From positions 186,001 through 250,000 of the forward strand of contig JAFKAC010000078.1 in the NCBI GenBank assembly GCA_025766275.1: a stretch of DNA of 64,000 nucleotides, given 5' to 3'. The notes beneath the pieces were generated by a model. The model saw only the letters and a list, made by a program, of their open reading frames with translations, ran no database searches and had not been told where the DNA came from. The stretch is from Lactarius indigo. Taxonomy: Eukaryota > Basidiomycota > Agaricomycetes > Russulales > Russulaceae. A program made the translations under genes and the position numbers. Below, piece by piece: positions 11,032 to 20,703 of the stretch; positions within the stretch are counted from its first letter, which is position 1, and every line of letters starts with the position of its first letter.

Positions 11032-12192
11032 TGTTATGCCCTAGCAGGGGCGTGGGTTCTGAAGGTTCTGAATCACACAAGTATCAAGCAAAGACATCTG
11101 TTGTCTCATTGCTATGAAATACAAGTGGTGGGGTGTGGCACAGTGTGCAGCACTACTCTGTAATATAGGGCTCCTCACCTGAAGTGTGTAACACTTCTCT
11201 ACACTTGATCTTGCTAGTGCACAGTGTTATGATCCAACGCTTCGGACCTCAGTCACAGTATGTTTCTACCTTGCCTTTCCCCTTTTGTACTATACCTTGT
11301 TACCAAAGGAGCTACTGCTGCTAGTGGCGCTGTTTCCTTTGATCCAAATATCTCCCCATTCCGCTTGGTCTCTTTGATATTGTGTGGACTTGTGTTCATG
11401 TTGTTTGGAACCTCATCCCATATAAACCTGTACCATAGACCATAGGAAGCCAGACTTGGCTTCGTTTGCAATCTAGCAACCTTGCCTTCGTACTTTGGTG
11501 TGACCTTGCTCTATCCCCCTCTTCTTATGCATCCCCTACCTCAGTCCCTAATCAGGACACTTCAAAGTCTTTGCAGTTGAACTATATCAACATGTTACAC
11601 CTGTTATACTCTGTGCACTAGCAAGATCAAGTGTAGAGAAGTGTTACACACTTCAGGTGAGGAGCCCTACATTACAGAGTAGTGCTGCACATTGTGCCAC
11701 ACTTTGCCACTTGTATTTCATAGCAATACGACAATAGATGTCTTTGCTTGATACTTGTGTGACTTAGAATCCCCAGAACCCACACCCCTGCTAGGGCATA
11801 ACACACAGAGTCCAACAGGTGTGATGCATTGATATAGTTCAACTGCAAAGACTTCAAGGTGTCCTGGTTAAGGACAGAGGTAGGGGATGCACAAGAAGAG
11901 GAGATAAGGCAAAGTCACATCAAGGTACAAAGGCAAGGTTGCTAGATTGCAAATGAAGCCAAGTCTGGCTTCCTACAGTCTATAGTACAGGCTTATATAG
12001 GTCGAGGTTCCAAACAACATGAACACAAGTCCACACAGTATCAAAGAGACCAAATGGGTTAGGAGAGTATTCAGATCAAGAAAACAACACCACTAATAAT
12101 AGTAGCTCCTTTGGTAACAAAGTATAGTACAAAAGGGGAAGGGGAAGAGTGAGACATACTACAACTGAAGTCTGAAGTGTTAGTTTATAACA
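11032..12192 (-). mobile_element. solo LTR-B, interrupted by another LTR-B
   Basis: The sequence begins TGTTATGCCCTAGCAGGGGC and ends TTTATAACA on the plus strand. Without the inner insertion it is about 577 bp, matching the other LTR-B copies. Flanks CTGAC/CCAAC agree at 3 of 5 sites, both differences being transitions, so the duplication may be decayed. Confidence 0.8.
11225..11803 (+). mobile_element. solo LTR-B inserted inside an LTR-B
   Basis: TGTTATGATCC...GGGCATAACA, 579 bp, with a perfect 5-bp duplication CACAG (11220-11224 and 11804-11808). The outer LTR-B resumes exactly after it. It contains TATATAAACCTG and the self-primer word AGACTTGGCTT. Confidence 0.92.
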
Positions 12193-12413
12193 CCAACAAA
12201 GGAATCAGCAGAGAAAAGCATCAGAAAGCCAAGAATCCCCTAGCAGAGGGAATACTCCAGCAGAAGACACAAGTCTAGGTGCCATTGAAGAGCACATCAT
12301 TCAATAAACTGAGTCCCTTACCATCCATCAACCCTAACTGGAAGTAATTCACATATGATCCCCAGCAGTTGCAGTGGCCACAACTACTATTACTCAAGAA
12401 GAAGAACAACTAG

Positions 12414-12923
12414 TGTTACGGTACAGACTTGATGACTCATTACACACGACTCACGACCGGTTATGACTACGGTCCAGTATCAACATTAGTCATGGACTCT
12501 TACATCGTATCAGTCAGCATAGTAGTTCGCATGTGATTGTGACTCATGTATGACTCATTCCTAGGATAGCTGTACTAGGGTTCGAGCTAGTTACGCTATT
12601 GGTTACTTACTATTCCAGCGGCACTTTAAAGCCCGCATGTATCTGTATAAGTAGTCGTGACGGAAGACCAAGAGTCCCCATCTTGGTCTTCTTCAATCCA
12701 CCATCTTGACTTGTCTTTTGCTTGCCTTAGTCTTTGACTAAGTGTGCTTCCGCTTCTACCCACCAAGGGGTAGTACCTCTATATACTTGAGTTGCAGTGT
12801 GTGCCAGTGGGCCCCTGTTCAACTTGCGTTGGGTTGACACGTGATCCCCATTCACCTAACTTTCGCTAAGTCGATTACACCGTCTTCACGTCCAAGTTGG
12901 ACTAACGCTGGTGGAGCGTAACA
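12414..12923 (+). mobile_element. solo LTR-A
   Basis: TGTTACGGTACAGAC...GCGTAACA, 510 bp, flanked by ACTAG (12409-12413 and 12924-12928). It sits inside the gag start of the related Gypsy-A1. CpG sites are much better preserved than in the Gypsy-A1 LTR, so it is younger. Confidence 0.9.
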
Positions 12924-13101
12924 ACTAGCCAGCAAAGTGATTGACCAGTTGGCCCAAGAAGAACAACAATGTATCACCCAAGAAGCCCAGGCCATACTGG
13001 CCCCTATCAACCCTCAAACTAGGCATTGAATGACCAACAACAATGTCACTATACACTGTGCCATTGGGCCAGATGTACCAGACCCACCTAGCAGCAGGGG
13101 G

Positions 13102-13643
13102 TGTTGAAGCGCAGAACTAACAAGCAAGAGATAAGCTTGGACAGCTAGAGACAGACAAGTTACTTCAGAGGTAGAAGGAACTCTGATACCATTACTACAC
13201 ACCTAGAGACAGACAAGTTCTATAGAACGTCTTATGAGTAAAAGGTGAAAGGAGTAAGGTAAGGAAGAAACTTACACTTCAGAGGTAGAAGGAACTCTGA
13301 AGTGTAAAGGCGAAAACAGCAGTCCTTTTATACAGGACGCTTAGCTAATAATGGTCTGTGCGCACTGGTGACCCAAACACAATGCAGGTGGTCTGTGCGC
13401 CAGAGGGAGAAACGCCATTGGATGGCAGAGAACAATAGCTGCCTAAAGCAGACTGTACCGGTATCTTAATAATTGAAAGAACAATAAGAACCATATATGG
13501 ATCTAATAATAAAGATAAACAAAAGCGGTCCGTATGAGTCCGGAGTGTCCATAAGTCCATAAGGGACAGATACCGTATTTAGTATGTGGGCTGACTCAAT
13601 CAGATCCCACGAGACATGTGACTTTAACAGTCGCGTCTCAACA
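13102..13643 (-). mobile_element. 3' LTR of Copia-1 (LTR-C)
   Basis: TGTTGAAGCGCAGAAC...CGCGTCTCAACA. On the minus strand it carries TATAAAAGGACTGC. A perfect 13-bp hairpin is formed by TTACACTTCAGAG and CTCTGAAGTGTAA at about 13272-13306. The words CTAGAGACAGACAAGTT occur twice. Confidence 0.92.
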
Positions 13644-13993
13644 TCCCTCCATGATAGAGACAGTCCACAAGAGTGGTGCAAGCATTGAGTGAAAGTGCCT
13701 TGGCAGGACACTTTATTGCTTTAACTGTTACTATGAGAAATGTTTCGATTCTCTGGTTAGAAAGAATCTATGTACGCAGAAGTCCTGATAAAGGACAACT
13801 TTTTGGAGGTCTTCATGCACTGCTCTATGAGGATAATGTAGTTCTGAAGAACTACTTTTTGAAGAGCCGTGAGCTGGGAGATAAGATGGAACAGGTCCAA
13901 CTTCTTCAGTTCTCTAAGAAGGGTTTTTCTTAGCTATTAAACTAGGAAGTCTGTTGCAAGTATACACAACAATTCGACGTCCTAGAACCCATC

Positions 13994-16900
13994 TTACACT
14001 ATTCCTAGATCAGCAACCATTTTTTCAAAGGGTTCTCTGGGCAGTGACTTAGTGAGTCCATCTGCAACCATTTCCCCTGTGGGTGTACGTATCAGGTGTA
14101 TAACCTTGTTTTCTACGTATTCCCTGACTACATGGTGCTTGATCAGGATGTGTTTGGAGCGTCTCCCGGTGACAGGGTTGAGAGCTAAGTCCACAGCACC
14201 CTTATTGTCACAGTGCAGAGGAATGGGGGAGGATACCTCATACCCCAGTTCTCCAAGGAAGGTGGCGTACCACTGAGCCTGATTAGAGGCGTCTGAGAGG
14301 CTCATGTATTCTGCCTCAGTGGTAGACTGCGCAATTGTCTTTTGCTTTCTGGTACACCAAGAAATGGCTCCATTTGCAAGCAGGTAGACAAAACCTGAGG
14401 TGGAGTGCTTTTCTTCCTGATCTCCCCAGGAAGTGTCGCAGTAGCCATGAAGGCCTTCTCCACCATTGCCATTCCCTCCAGCATAGCGTAACGAGTAGTC
14501 CTTGGTGCTATTGAGATAGGCTAGGACGTACTTGGCTAGGCGTAAATGCTGAGGTGAGGGATTGGAAGCAAATTGGCTAAGGCGCGCAACAGCGAAGGAA
14601 ATATCAGGTCTGCTTCCAATCTGCGCATATAGCAGAGACCCGATTATCTGTTGATACTTCTTAATCTCAGAAGTAGAGGCCTGATCTGTGTATTTGATCA
14701 AGTGTGCCTCGGCGCCAGAGGGAAGAGGGGTATATACTGGATTGGAATCGGACATTCCAAAGCGTTCCACCACATCGCGGATGTAGTCTGACTGGTTGAT
14801 CTCCATGGTGCGATTAGCACGGTCTCTGGTGATGTTAACACCAAGATAGGACTGGATTTCTCCCAGATCAGTCATCTCATATCGACTAGATAGAGAGGCC
14901 TTCAGATCTTTAATCTTTGATAAGGAACTTCCGAGTATAGTGATGTCATCTACATATAAGATCACGAAAAGTGTATCACCCCCCTCTTGAAGATGATACA
15001 CGTATACTCCTGCATCAGAGTACGTCCGCGTAAAGCCTAGGTCTACTAGGACCCCATGGAACTGCACATTCCATGCGCGGGAAGCCTGTTTCAGGCCATA
15101 AAGGGCCTTTTGTAACCGGCACACAAGGTGCTCGGAGCCAGCTGTGACGAAACCGACTGGTTGCTCCATGTAAATTTCTTCCTCCAGTTCCCCATGAAGG
15201 AATGCCGACTTGACATCCATCTGGTGAATATGCCAGTCTTCAAGCGTAGCCAACGCGAGAAGGAGTCGTAAGGACTCAAAGCGGGCAACTGGGGAGAAAG
15301 TTTCGTCAAAATCCACCCCCTCTAGTTGGGTGAATCCTTTTGCCACTAGCCTAGCACGAAAGCGTCCATCCGCTTTCTTTTTGAACACCCATTTACACTT
15401 AACCACCTTCCTTCCTTCAGGAAGGGGTTCAAGCCTCCAGACATCAAGCTTGTCGAGAGCGTCCAGTTCATACTGGCACGCTTCAAGCCAATCGACAGCT
15501 TGTTCAGACTCCATGGCTTGCTTAAAGGTCTGCGGGTCCTTATAACCAGGAACCTCGGCGGCGTTTAGCAAGTCCATCATTCCCAGTCTGCTGCTCCCAG
15601 GCACGAATTCATCGTTCTCCTCTGTGTAGTAGCGAGGATTCGTGAATCGTACCCTTGTCCCACGCCTTGGGCGAGGGGGAGAAGTAACTTGCCCATTCCT
15701 CGGAGATCTAGGTGTTTCCCTAGGAGGAGAGATGTCCCTATTGAAGTTAGGGGCAGGGATTGGGGCAGTTACTACAGGCGGTCTCCCTTGCGAGCGAGTG
15801 CGAGGGCGCCTTGGGGTGGTAGGAGCAGGGGCTTGGGATGGAGGAGTGTGGTAGATGGTCTGGTCAGCGGGATTTGGAGAGGTGTTGGGGGGTGTGCTAG
15901 GCTGTTGTACTGGTACTGCGGGCACCTGGACAGGTGGTAAGACAAAGACTGGTGTCTGAGGTGCCGCAGGGGCAACAGCTGGCGTAGGCGGACTAGGCAC
16001 TACGAAGAATATCTCACCGGCAACAGCAGCCCCTTTTGCAGGTTTGCCGGACACGGGAGAAGTGATAGGTTGGTTGGAGTGACTAGTCAGGTCACTCAGG
16101 GATGGGAAGGTAGCTTCGTCAAATGTAACATCTCGTGAAGAGACGAAGCACCGGCTATGTCTATCCCAGAGTTTGTAACCCTTTGAATTGGGTTCATAGC
16201 CCACAAACACGGCTTCCTTTGATTTAGGATCTAATTTGCGCCGGTTGTGTTCTGGTACATGATAGTAGGCTTTGCAGCCAAATACTCTAAAGTAAGAGAC
16301 ATCTGGGACTGTACCATCCCAGAGCTCCAGCGGAGTTTTCCACTCATTAGAACGGGTGGGAGTGCGATTGTAGATGTGCACTGCAGTTTGAACTGCTTGT
16401 TCCCAAAAGCCAAGGCTAAGACCCGCATGATGAAGCATGCTGGTGCCTTTTTCCATAATGGTGCGGTTAAACCGCTCGGCTCTCCCGTTCTGCTGTGGGG
16501 AATAAGGCATTGTAAGCATATGCTCAATCCCTTCCTCCAGAAGAATGTCTTTTAGGACATTGTTGACATACTCGCCACCACGATCTGAGTGCAGGGTTTT
16601 AATGGGCTTATTTTGTTGTTTTTCAGCCCATGCCTTGTAGTGTAGGAAGGCACCCGTGAACTCGTCTTTAGACTTCATAGGGATGACAACTGCAGCTTTT
16701 GAGAAGTCATCTATGAAGGTGGCGAAGTATTTGTTGCCCTGGATAGAGTTACTCTGTAATGGGCCAACAAGGTCACTGTGCACAAGTTCAAGGGATTCTT
16801 GTGCACGCTTCTGGGAGGGAGGAAAAGGTTTGCGGGTGGACTTGCCAAGTTCACACCCATGACAGGGACCTTCTTCCTCAGGGGATTCATCTATGTTAAG

Positions 16901-18397
16901 TCCTTTTGTGGACTTTGGAGCATATCTTTGAAGCGCTTCTTTGGACATATGTCCCATGCGCTGATGCCAGACATCAAGGCTAGCAGATGCAGTTGCTTGG
17001 GCATTTACTTTATGGTGCCCATCAAGCCAATATAGGCCTGAAGCCTTGTGTCCTTCCGCAATGGTTTTCCCATCATACCTTATAGCAAAGGTAGTAGCAT
17101 CAAAACTTACTATGGCCCCTTTTGCTGTTAGGGCAGGGGTGGACAGTATACGCGAGTGCGTATTAGGTAGGTGCAGCACGTTGGAGATTTTTAGATCATA
17201 TCCAAAGTTGGTATGGATTGTTACTGTTCCAGTACCAACACTCCTTAGCAAGGAGTTATCTCCTAGAAGTACTTCAACACCTTTGTGAGGGGTGTAGGTG
17301 TCGTAGTCTTCTATGTGAGGGGTAAAGTGTGCTGACGCCCCACTGTCCATCATCCATTTTGATGCAATCTGGGTACTGTGTGTACCCATCGTGTAAAGGG
17401 AAACCTGAGGTACTTCATGTACCTCCTCTATTTTGCCAGAGCCGTTAACTATAGTAAATAGTCGGCTCTTTGGTACAGGTATGCTATTTAACCTGTTTGC
17501 CGGAAGTGAGTCCGGCACCTCTACTGTGGTATTCTGGGCAGCCTTCGCCCGCTGTCCTGCCTTCCCCTTCTTGGCATTCTCCTGGTCTCGTTTAAGTTTG
17601 TAACATTCTGGCTTTTTATGGCCAGGTTTTTTGCAGTAATGGCAGATTATGTCCGAAGACACAGAGCTGCCCGATGGCCGCGCCTCATGAGCGTGAGGGG
17701 CCGAAGATTTTTTGACGGGGGCGACCTTATTGTAGGACGCCACGGGACCAGCGAGACGAGATTCCTCATTGATGAACCTATTGATGAGGTCCTGAGGTTG
17801 GAGGTTAGAAGGGGGGCCAGAGGCCAGGATGGTACCAGCTATGGTGCTGTAGGATGGGGGGAGGGCGTCTAGTAAGATGAAGGACATTTGCATGTCCGAG
17901 ACGGGCATCCCCTGCTCCACCAGGGTGTTCCTCAGGTCCAGCATTTTTTGGAGCTGAGGTAGGAAGGGGCTACCTTCCTGAAGCTTGGTATTTGCCAAGC
18001 CCACCCAAATGTTGAAGGTGGCCATAGAGCCGACCTGACCATAGAGGTTCTCCAACTCCACAAACTTGTCATGCACAGTTGGGAAGATGTGGGAGGAGTG
18101 AATACCAGAAAGTACCTCCGTTGTCACTGATAAAAATAGGAGGCCAGTGATGACCTCTTCTTGTTTTGCCCAGAGGGCAAGGATGGCAAGTCCCTCATCT
18201 GTGGGGCCAGTGGGCCCCACAGCACCTGCTGCGAGAGGGGGATGTTGGGGCACTGAAGCAGGGGCACCGTGTGTAAGGTGCCTGCTGCACCCATTCATCA
18301 GCATGAGGGAGGTGAAGGTGGCAGACCAAGTCTGCCAGTTGGTGCCATCCAACTTGGCGAGGGTGACGGACGGAGGGAAGACAAGGTGGAAAGACAT
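13994..18397 (-). CDS. Copia-1 Gag-Pol polyprotein, 1467 aa
   Basis: A single uninterrupted frame. Order: Gag with a CX2CX4HX4C knuckle (CHYCKKPGHKKPEC, about residue 250); aspartic protease DSGASAHFTP (about 350); GAG-pre-integrase with HQRMGHMS and a CHGCELGKSTRKPF zinc-type ending (about 480-515); integrase core with LVHSDL, HSDRGGEY and a glutamate in QQNGRAERFN (D-D-E); a proline-rich linker; reverse transcriptase from WVFKKKADGRFRARL through KALYGLKQASRAW to YVDDITI; and RNase H with TTEAEY and HCDNKGA. This order (integrase before RT) defines Ty1/copia. Length and motifs are all as expected for an active element. The start MSFHLVFPPSVTLAKLDG is the first ATG and is followed by a typical copia Gag head. 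Confidence 0.96.
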   Translation of the reverse strand: MSFHLVFPPSVTLAKLDGTNWQTWSATFTSLMLMNGCSRHLTHGAPASVPQHPPLAAGAVGPTGPTDEGLAILALWAKQEEVITGLLFLSVTTEVLSGIHSSHIFPTVHDKFVELENLYGQVGSMATFNIWVGLANTKLQEGSPFLPQLQKMLDLRNTLVEQGMPVSDMQMSFILLDALPPSYSTIAGTILASGPPSNLQPQDLINRFINEESRLAGPVASYNKVAPVKKSSAPHAHEARPSGSSVSSDIICHYCKKPGHKKPECYKLKRDQENAKKGKAGQRAKAAQNTTVEVPDSLPANRLNSIPVPKSRLFTIVNGSGKIEEVHEVPQVSLYTMGTHSTQIASKWMMDSGASAHFTPHIEDYDTYTPHKGVEVLLGDNSLLRSVGTGTVTIHTNFGYDLKISNVLHLPNTHSRILSTPALTAKGAIVSFDATTFAIRYDGKTIAEGHKASGLYWLDGHHKVNAQATASASLDVWHQRMGHMSKEALQRYAPKSTKGLNIDESPEEEGPCHGCELGKSTRKPFPPSQKRAQESLELVHSDLVGPLQSNSIQGNKYFATFIDDFSKAAVVIPMKSKDEFTGAFLHYKAWAEKQQNKPIKTLHSDRGGEYVNNVLKDILLEEGIEHMLTMPYSPQQNGRAERFNRTIMEKGTSMLHHAGLSLGFWEQAVQTAVHIYNRTPTRSNEWKTPLELWDGTVPDVSYFRVFGCKAYYHVPEHNRRKLDPKSKEAVFVGYEPNSKGYKLWDRHSRCFVSSRDVTFDEATFPSLSDLTSHSNQPITSPVSGKPAKGAAVAGEIFFVVPSPPTPAVAPAAPQTPVFVLPPVQVPAVPVQQPSTPPNTSPNPADQTIYHTPPSQAPAPTTPRRPRTRSQGRPPVVTAPIPAPNFNRDISPPRETPRSPRNGQVTSPPRPRRGTRVRFTNPRYYTEENDEFVPGSSRLGMMDLLNAAEVPGYKDPQTFKQAMESEQAVDWLEACQYELDALDKLDVWRLEPLPEGRKVVKCKWVFKKKADGRFRARLVAKGFTQLEGVDFDETFSPVARFESLRLLLALATLEDWHIHQMDVKSAFLHGELEEEIYMEQPVGFVTAGSEHLVCRLQKALYGLKQASRAWNVQFHGVLVDLGFTRTYSDAGVYVYHLQEGGDTLFVILYVDDITILGSSLSKIKDLKASLSSRYEMTDLGEIQSYLGVNITRDRANRTMEINQSDYIRDVVERFGMSDSNPVYTPLPSGAEAHLIKYTDQASTSEIKKYQQIIGSLLYAQIGSRPDISFAVARLSQFASNPSPQHLRLAKYVLAYLNSTKDYSLRYAGGNGNGGEGLHGYCDTSWGDQEEKHSTSGFVYLLANGAISWCTRKQKTIAQSTTEAEYMSLSDASNQAQWYATFLGELGYEVSSPIPLHCDNKGAVDLALNPVTGRRSKHILIKHHVVREYVENKVIHLIRTPTGEMVADGLTKSLPREPFEKMVADLGIV

Positions 18398-19404
18398 TTG
18401 AGATGTTTGTGTATCTGGTTCCGAGGAGCAGTCAGAACCAGCTCAGATCTTGGTAGAGAAGGTAAATGTCCAGCCATAGGAGCGCTATACTCCATAACAC
18501 ATATGGTGTCATGCCTCAAGTATGTGCGACTTGGATATAGTTAAATAGTGGAATCATTGTACTGATGGCTGCCTTATACTAAGATCCACGAAGCCCAAAT
18601 GTTACTATGGGTAATAGTCATGCAACAGCTTTGTTGGCTTCGACGGAATAGGAGCTTTTGGTCCGGCGAAGGACTACTAAGTCTCTGTATCCCTCAGCTT
18701 TACAGCCTTGATGCTGGGGCTACTAAGGATCTATAGTAAAGGGTAGTACCCTAGAGAGGAGCCAACAGCGAGTTCAAGAGACAGTGATAGGGATCAACTC
18801 CCATAACAACTGAATCTTCCGTCTGTGGAGTCTCTAGAACAGACCATTAAGGGTCTTGGTACTAAGCAACTAGACTAGTGATACATGCTATGCAGCGAAT
18901 CCTGCACAAAGGGAGCGAATACTTCTCCTAGCAGAGGTCTAGTCATAGCTACTATGTATAGTACTAAGTAGCGTCTCCTAGTTGTATCAGAGGGAAGGAC
19001 TTCTGGGTTTGACTATTAACCAGGCCTTCACACCCCTTAAAGTGACCCAGGTATTAACCGAGTATCACCCAACCATTAGAGAAGCCTATAGCCGCAAGGG
19101 TCTTCCCCTATTGGCCTATGAAAGCACTTCCGGGCGAAAACCGGGTATAGAAGATATGGTAGTGCGCACAGAGGAATTTGAGGTTATATAAAACCTCTCA
19201 TGAGAACCTCCTTAGGAGGCTAGCCAAAATGGCACATGACCGAAGTCATGGTGGACAAGAAAGAAAGGGTGTGTCGAAAGAGGATAGAGGATGCTCACTG
19301 GAAGTGTGGGTGACGACAAAAAATGTGTGGTCGGCTGAGAGAGCAAGATGACACAAGTAGATCTGATAAAGCAAGTTAGTTATTAGGCGTCAGGGCCCAT
19401 AACC
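18398..19404 (-). other. Copia-1 5' leader, about 1 kb
   Basis: Untranslated leader between the primer site and the Gag start, unusually long. It contains only short frames. The same length and near-identical sequence occur in Copia-2 (29708-30716). Confidence 0.7.
19393..19404 (-). promoter_or_regulatory. Copia-1 primer binding site, half initiator tRNA-Met type
   Basis: Next to the 5' LTR the minus strand reads GGTTATGGGCCCTGAC. GGTTATGGGCCC is complementary to the anticodon side (...GGGCCCAUAACC) of initiator tRNA-Met, the cut-tRNA primer known for Drosophila copia, rather than to its 3' CCA end. Confidence 0.8.
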
Positions 19405-19946
19405 TGTTGAAGCGCAGAACTAACAAGCAAGAGATAAGCTTGGACAGCTAGAGACAGACAAGTTACTTCAGAGGTAGAAGGAACTCTGATACCATTACTA
19501 CACACCTAGAGACAGACAAGTTCTATAGAACGTCTTATGAGTAAAAGGTGAAAGGAGTAAGGTAAGGAAGAAACTTACACTTCAGAGGTAGAAGGAACTC
19601 TGAAGTGTAAAGGCGAAAACAGCAGTCCTTTTATACAGGACGCTTAGCTAATAATGGTCTGTGCGCACTGGTGACCCAAACACAATGCAGGTGGTCTGTG
19701 CGCCAGAGGGAGAAACGCCATTGGATGGCAGAGAACAATAGCTGCCTAAAGCAGACTGTACCGGTATCTTAATAATTGAAAGAACAATAAGAACCATATA
19801 TGGATCTAATAATAAAGATAAACAAAAGCGGTCCATATGAGTCCGGAGTGTCCATAAGTCCATAAGGGACAGATACCGTATTTAGTATGTGGGCTGACTC
19901 AATCAGATCCCACGAGACATGTGACTTTAACAGTCGCGTCTCAACA
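19405..19946 (-). mobile_element. 5' LTR of Copia-1 (LTR-C)
   Basis: 542 bp, one difference from the partner LTR. Flanked on the outside by the GGGGG duplication (19947-19951). Confidence 0.92.
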
Positions 19947-19951
19947 GGGGG

Positions 19952-20306
19952 CCTCCCAGAAGACTACCAGGGGAAGGACCACCCCCACAAGGTGGGGGAT
20001 TCAGAGGATTCCCTGGGGGGTTCCCTGGAGGAACATCAGAAGGAGGAATACCAGGTGCAGGTCTCATCACCCCTCCCCAAAATAACAAGCTAGCTGGTGA
20101 AGCACCCACAGTATTCGACAGAGAACATGCCAAAGTAGAGGCATTCCTCACACAATGGCACTCTATTGGGGCATGAATGCAGATGAAAGTATCATGGCAA
20201 TGCCTTATTGAAGAGTGCTACTCTTTCTTTCCTTCATCAAGGGGTGTTAACATCAGCAAATGGGTATTAGCCATGCTTATGTGGCTCAATGGCCAGATAC
20301 AAGCTG
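19952..20306 (+). pseudogene. Gypsy-A1 gag piece between Copia-1 and Gypsy-D
   Basis: Aligns with Gypsy-A2 gag at about 43780-44050: glycine/proline-rich stretch, then PTVFDREHAKVEAFLTQWHS-like capsid start, then KWVLAMLMWLNGQIQ. Several stops and transitions. It ends at the Gypsy-D target AGCTG. Confidence 0.75.
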
Positions 20307-20692
20307 TATCACGCCACTGTCGGGGCGTGCGTCGAGTCGGTCTGTAACAGGTCCTGCCTAAGGCAAAGGATACTGAGTTGGTCCGCTGCTGAGCAGAACG
20401 GCACCTAAGTCTGTGGATGTTCCTTGATATAGCTCAAGGCAACAAGGCTTCAGAGAAGAGGGCTGTGATAGAGACGAGAGGAAGGCACTGAGGGGACTGG
20501 ACAGTATATTGACGAAGCCAAAGCTAAGGAAATACAAGGCGTGCTACAGGGTTTATATAGCTAATGTCCAAGAGTGCCAGCAAGGCGATATAGTGCCAGC
20601 AAAGCAAATGCCAGCAAAGCAGATGCCAGCGATGCAAAGAAGCGAAGAAAGGATGGAAACGAAGAGAAGAGAGATACGGGGCGTTCATGGCA
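20307..20692 (-). mobile_element. 3' LTR of Gypsy-D (386 bp)
   Basis: It starts TATCACGCC where the partner starts TGTCACGCC (G to A at base 2) and ends TTCATGGCA. It has two fewer copies of a 15-bp unit (ATGCCAGCAAAGCAA) than the 5' LTR, which explains the 30-bp size difference. Confidence 0.85.
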
Positions 20693-20703
20693 TTACCCCC
20701 GCT

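Larger units (their letters stand above)
10667..13101 (+). pseudogene. Gypsy-A1 leader ORF and gag start, in three pieces
   Basis: Pieces 10667-11031, 12193-12413 and 12929-13101 align with the leader ORF and gag start of Gypsy-A2. Shared features include DQW/EQW after the GTG start, VEFNFDHLCW-like words, and a TGA (12356-12358) at the same site as the leader-ORF stop of Gypsy-A2. The gag ATG of Gypsy-A2 is GTG here. Many transitions and stops are present. The gaps are LTR-B (11032-12192) and a solo LTR-A (12414-12923). Confidence 0.75.
13102..19946 (-). mobile_element. Copia-1: complete Ty1/copia retrotransposon
   Basis: Two 542-bp LTRs enclose one intact gag-pol ORF. The target duplication is GGGGG (13097-13101 and 19947-19951), and the host sequence on both sides is the glycine-rich gag of Gypsy-A1. 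The LTRs differ at one site only (about 13530 versus 19833, a CpG transition). The purine tract before the 3' LTR reads ATGGAGGGA on the minus strand. The primer site is described separately. All parts needed for movement look intact. Confidence 0.95.

Noticed and set aside
11260..11445. Short frame coding a hydrophobic protein in LTR-B (also 51897-52082 and 62701-62886)
   Set aside because: It recurs only because the LTR recurs. It has no start context or coding bias.
13345..13560. Short frames inside LTR-C (also 19648, 24656, 30961)
   Set aside because: They lie wholly within LTRs and shift with small indels between copies.
14052..18401. Many plus-strand frames opposite the copia and gypsy polyproteins
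   Set aside because: Shadows of the real minus-strand genes. They lack domains and break between copies.
18982..19191. Frame of 69 codons in the Copia-1 leader (also 30293-30502)
   Set aside because: Plus-strand frame in a minus-strand leader, with no start context or recognised domain.
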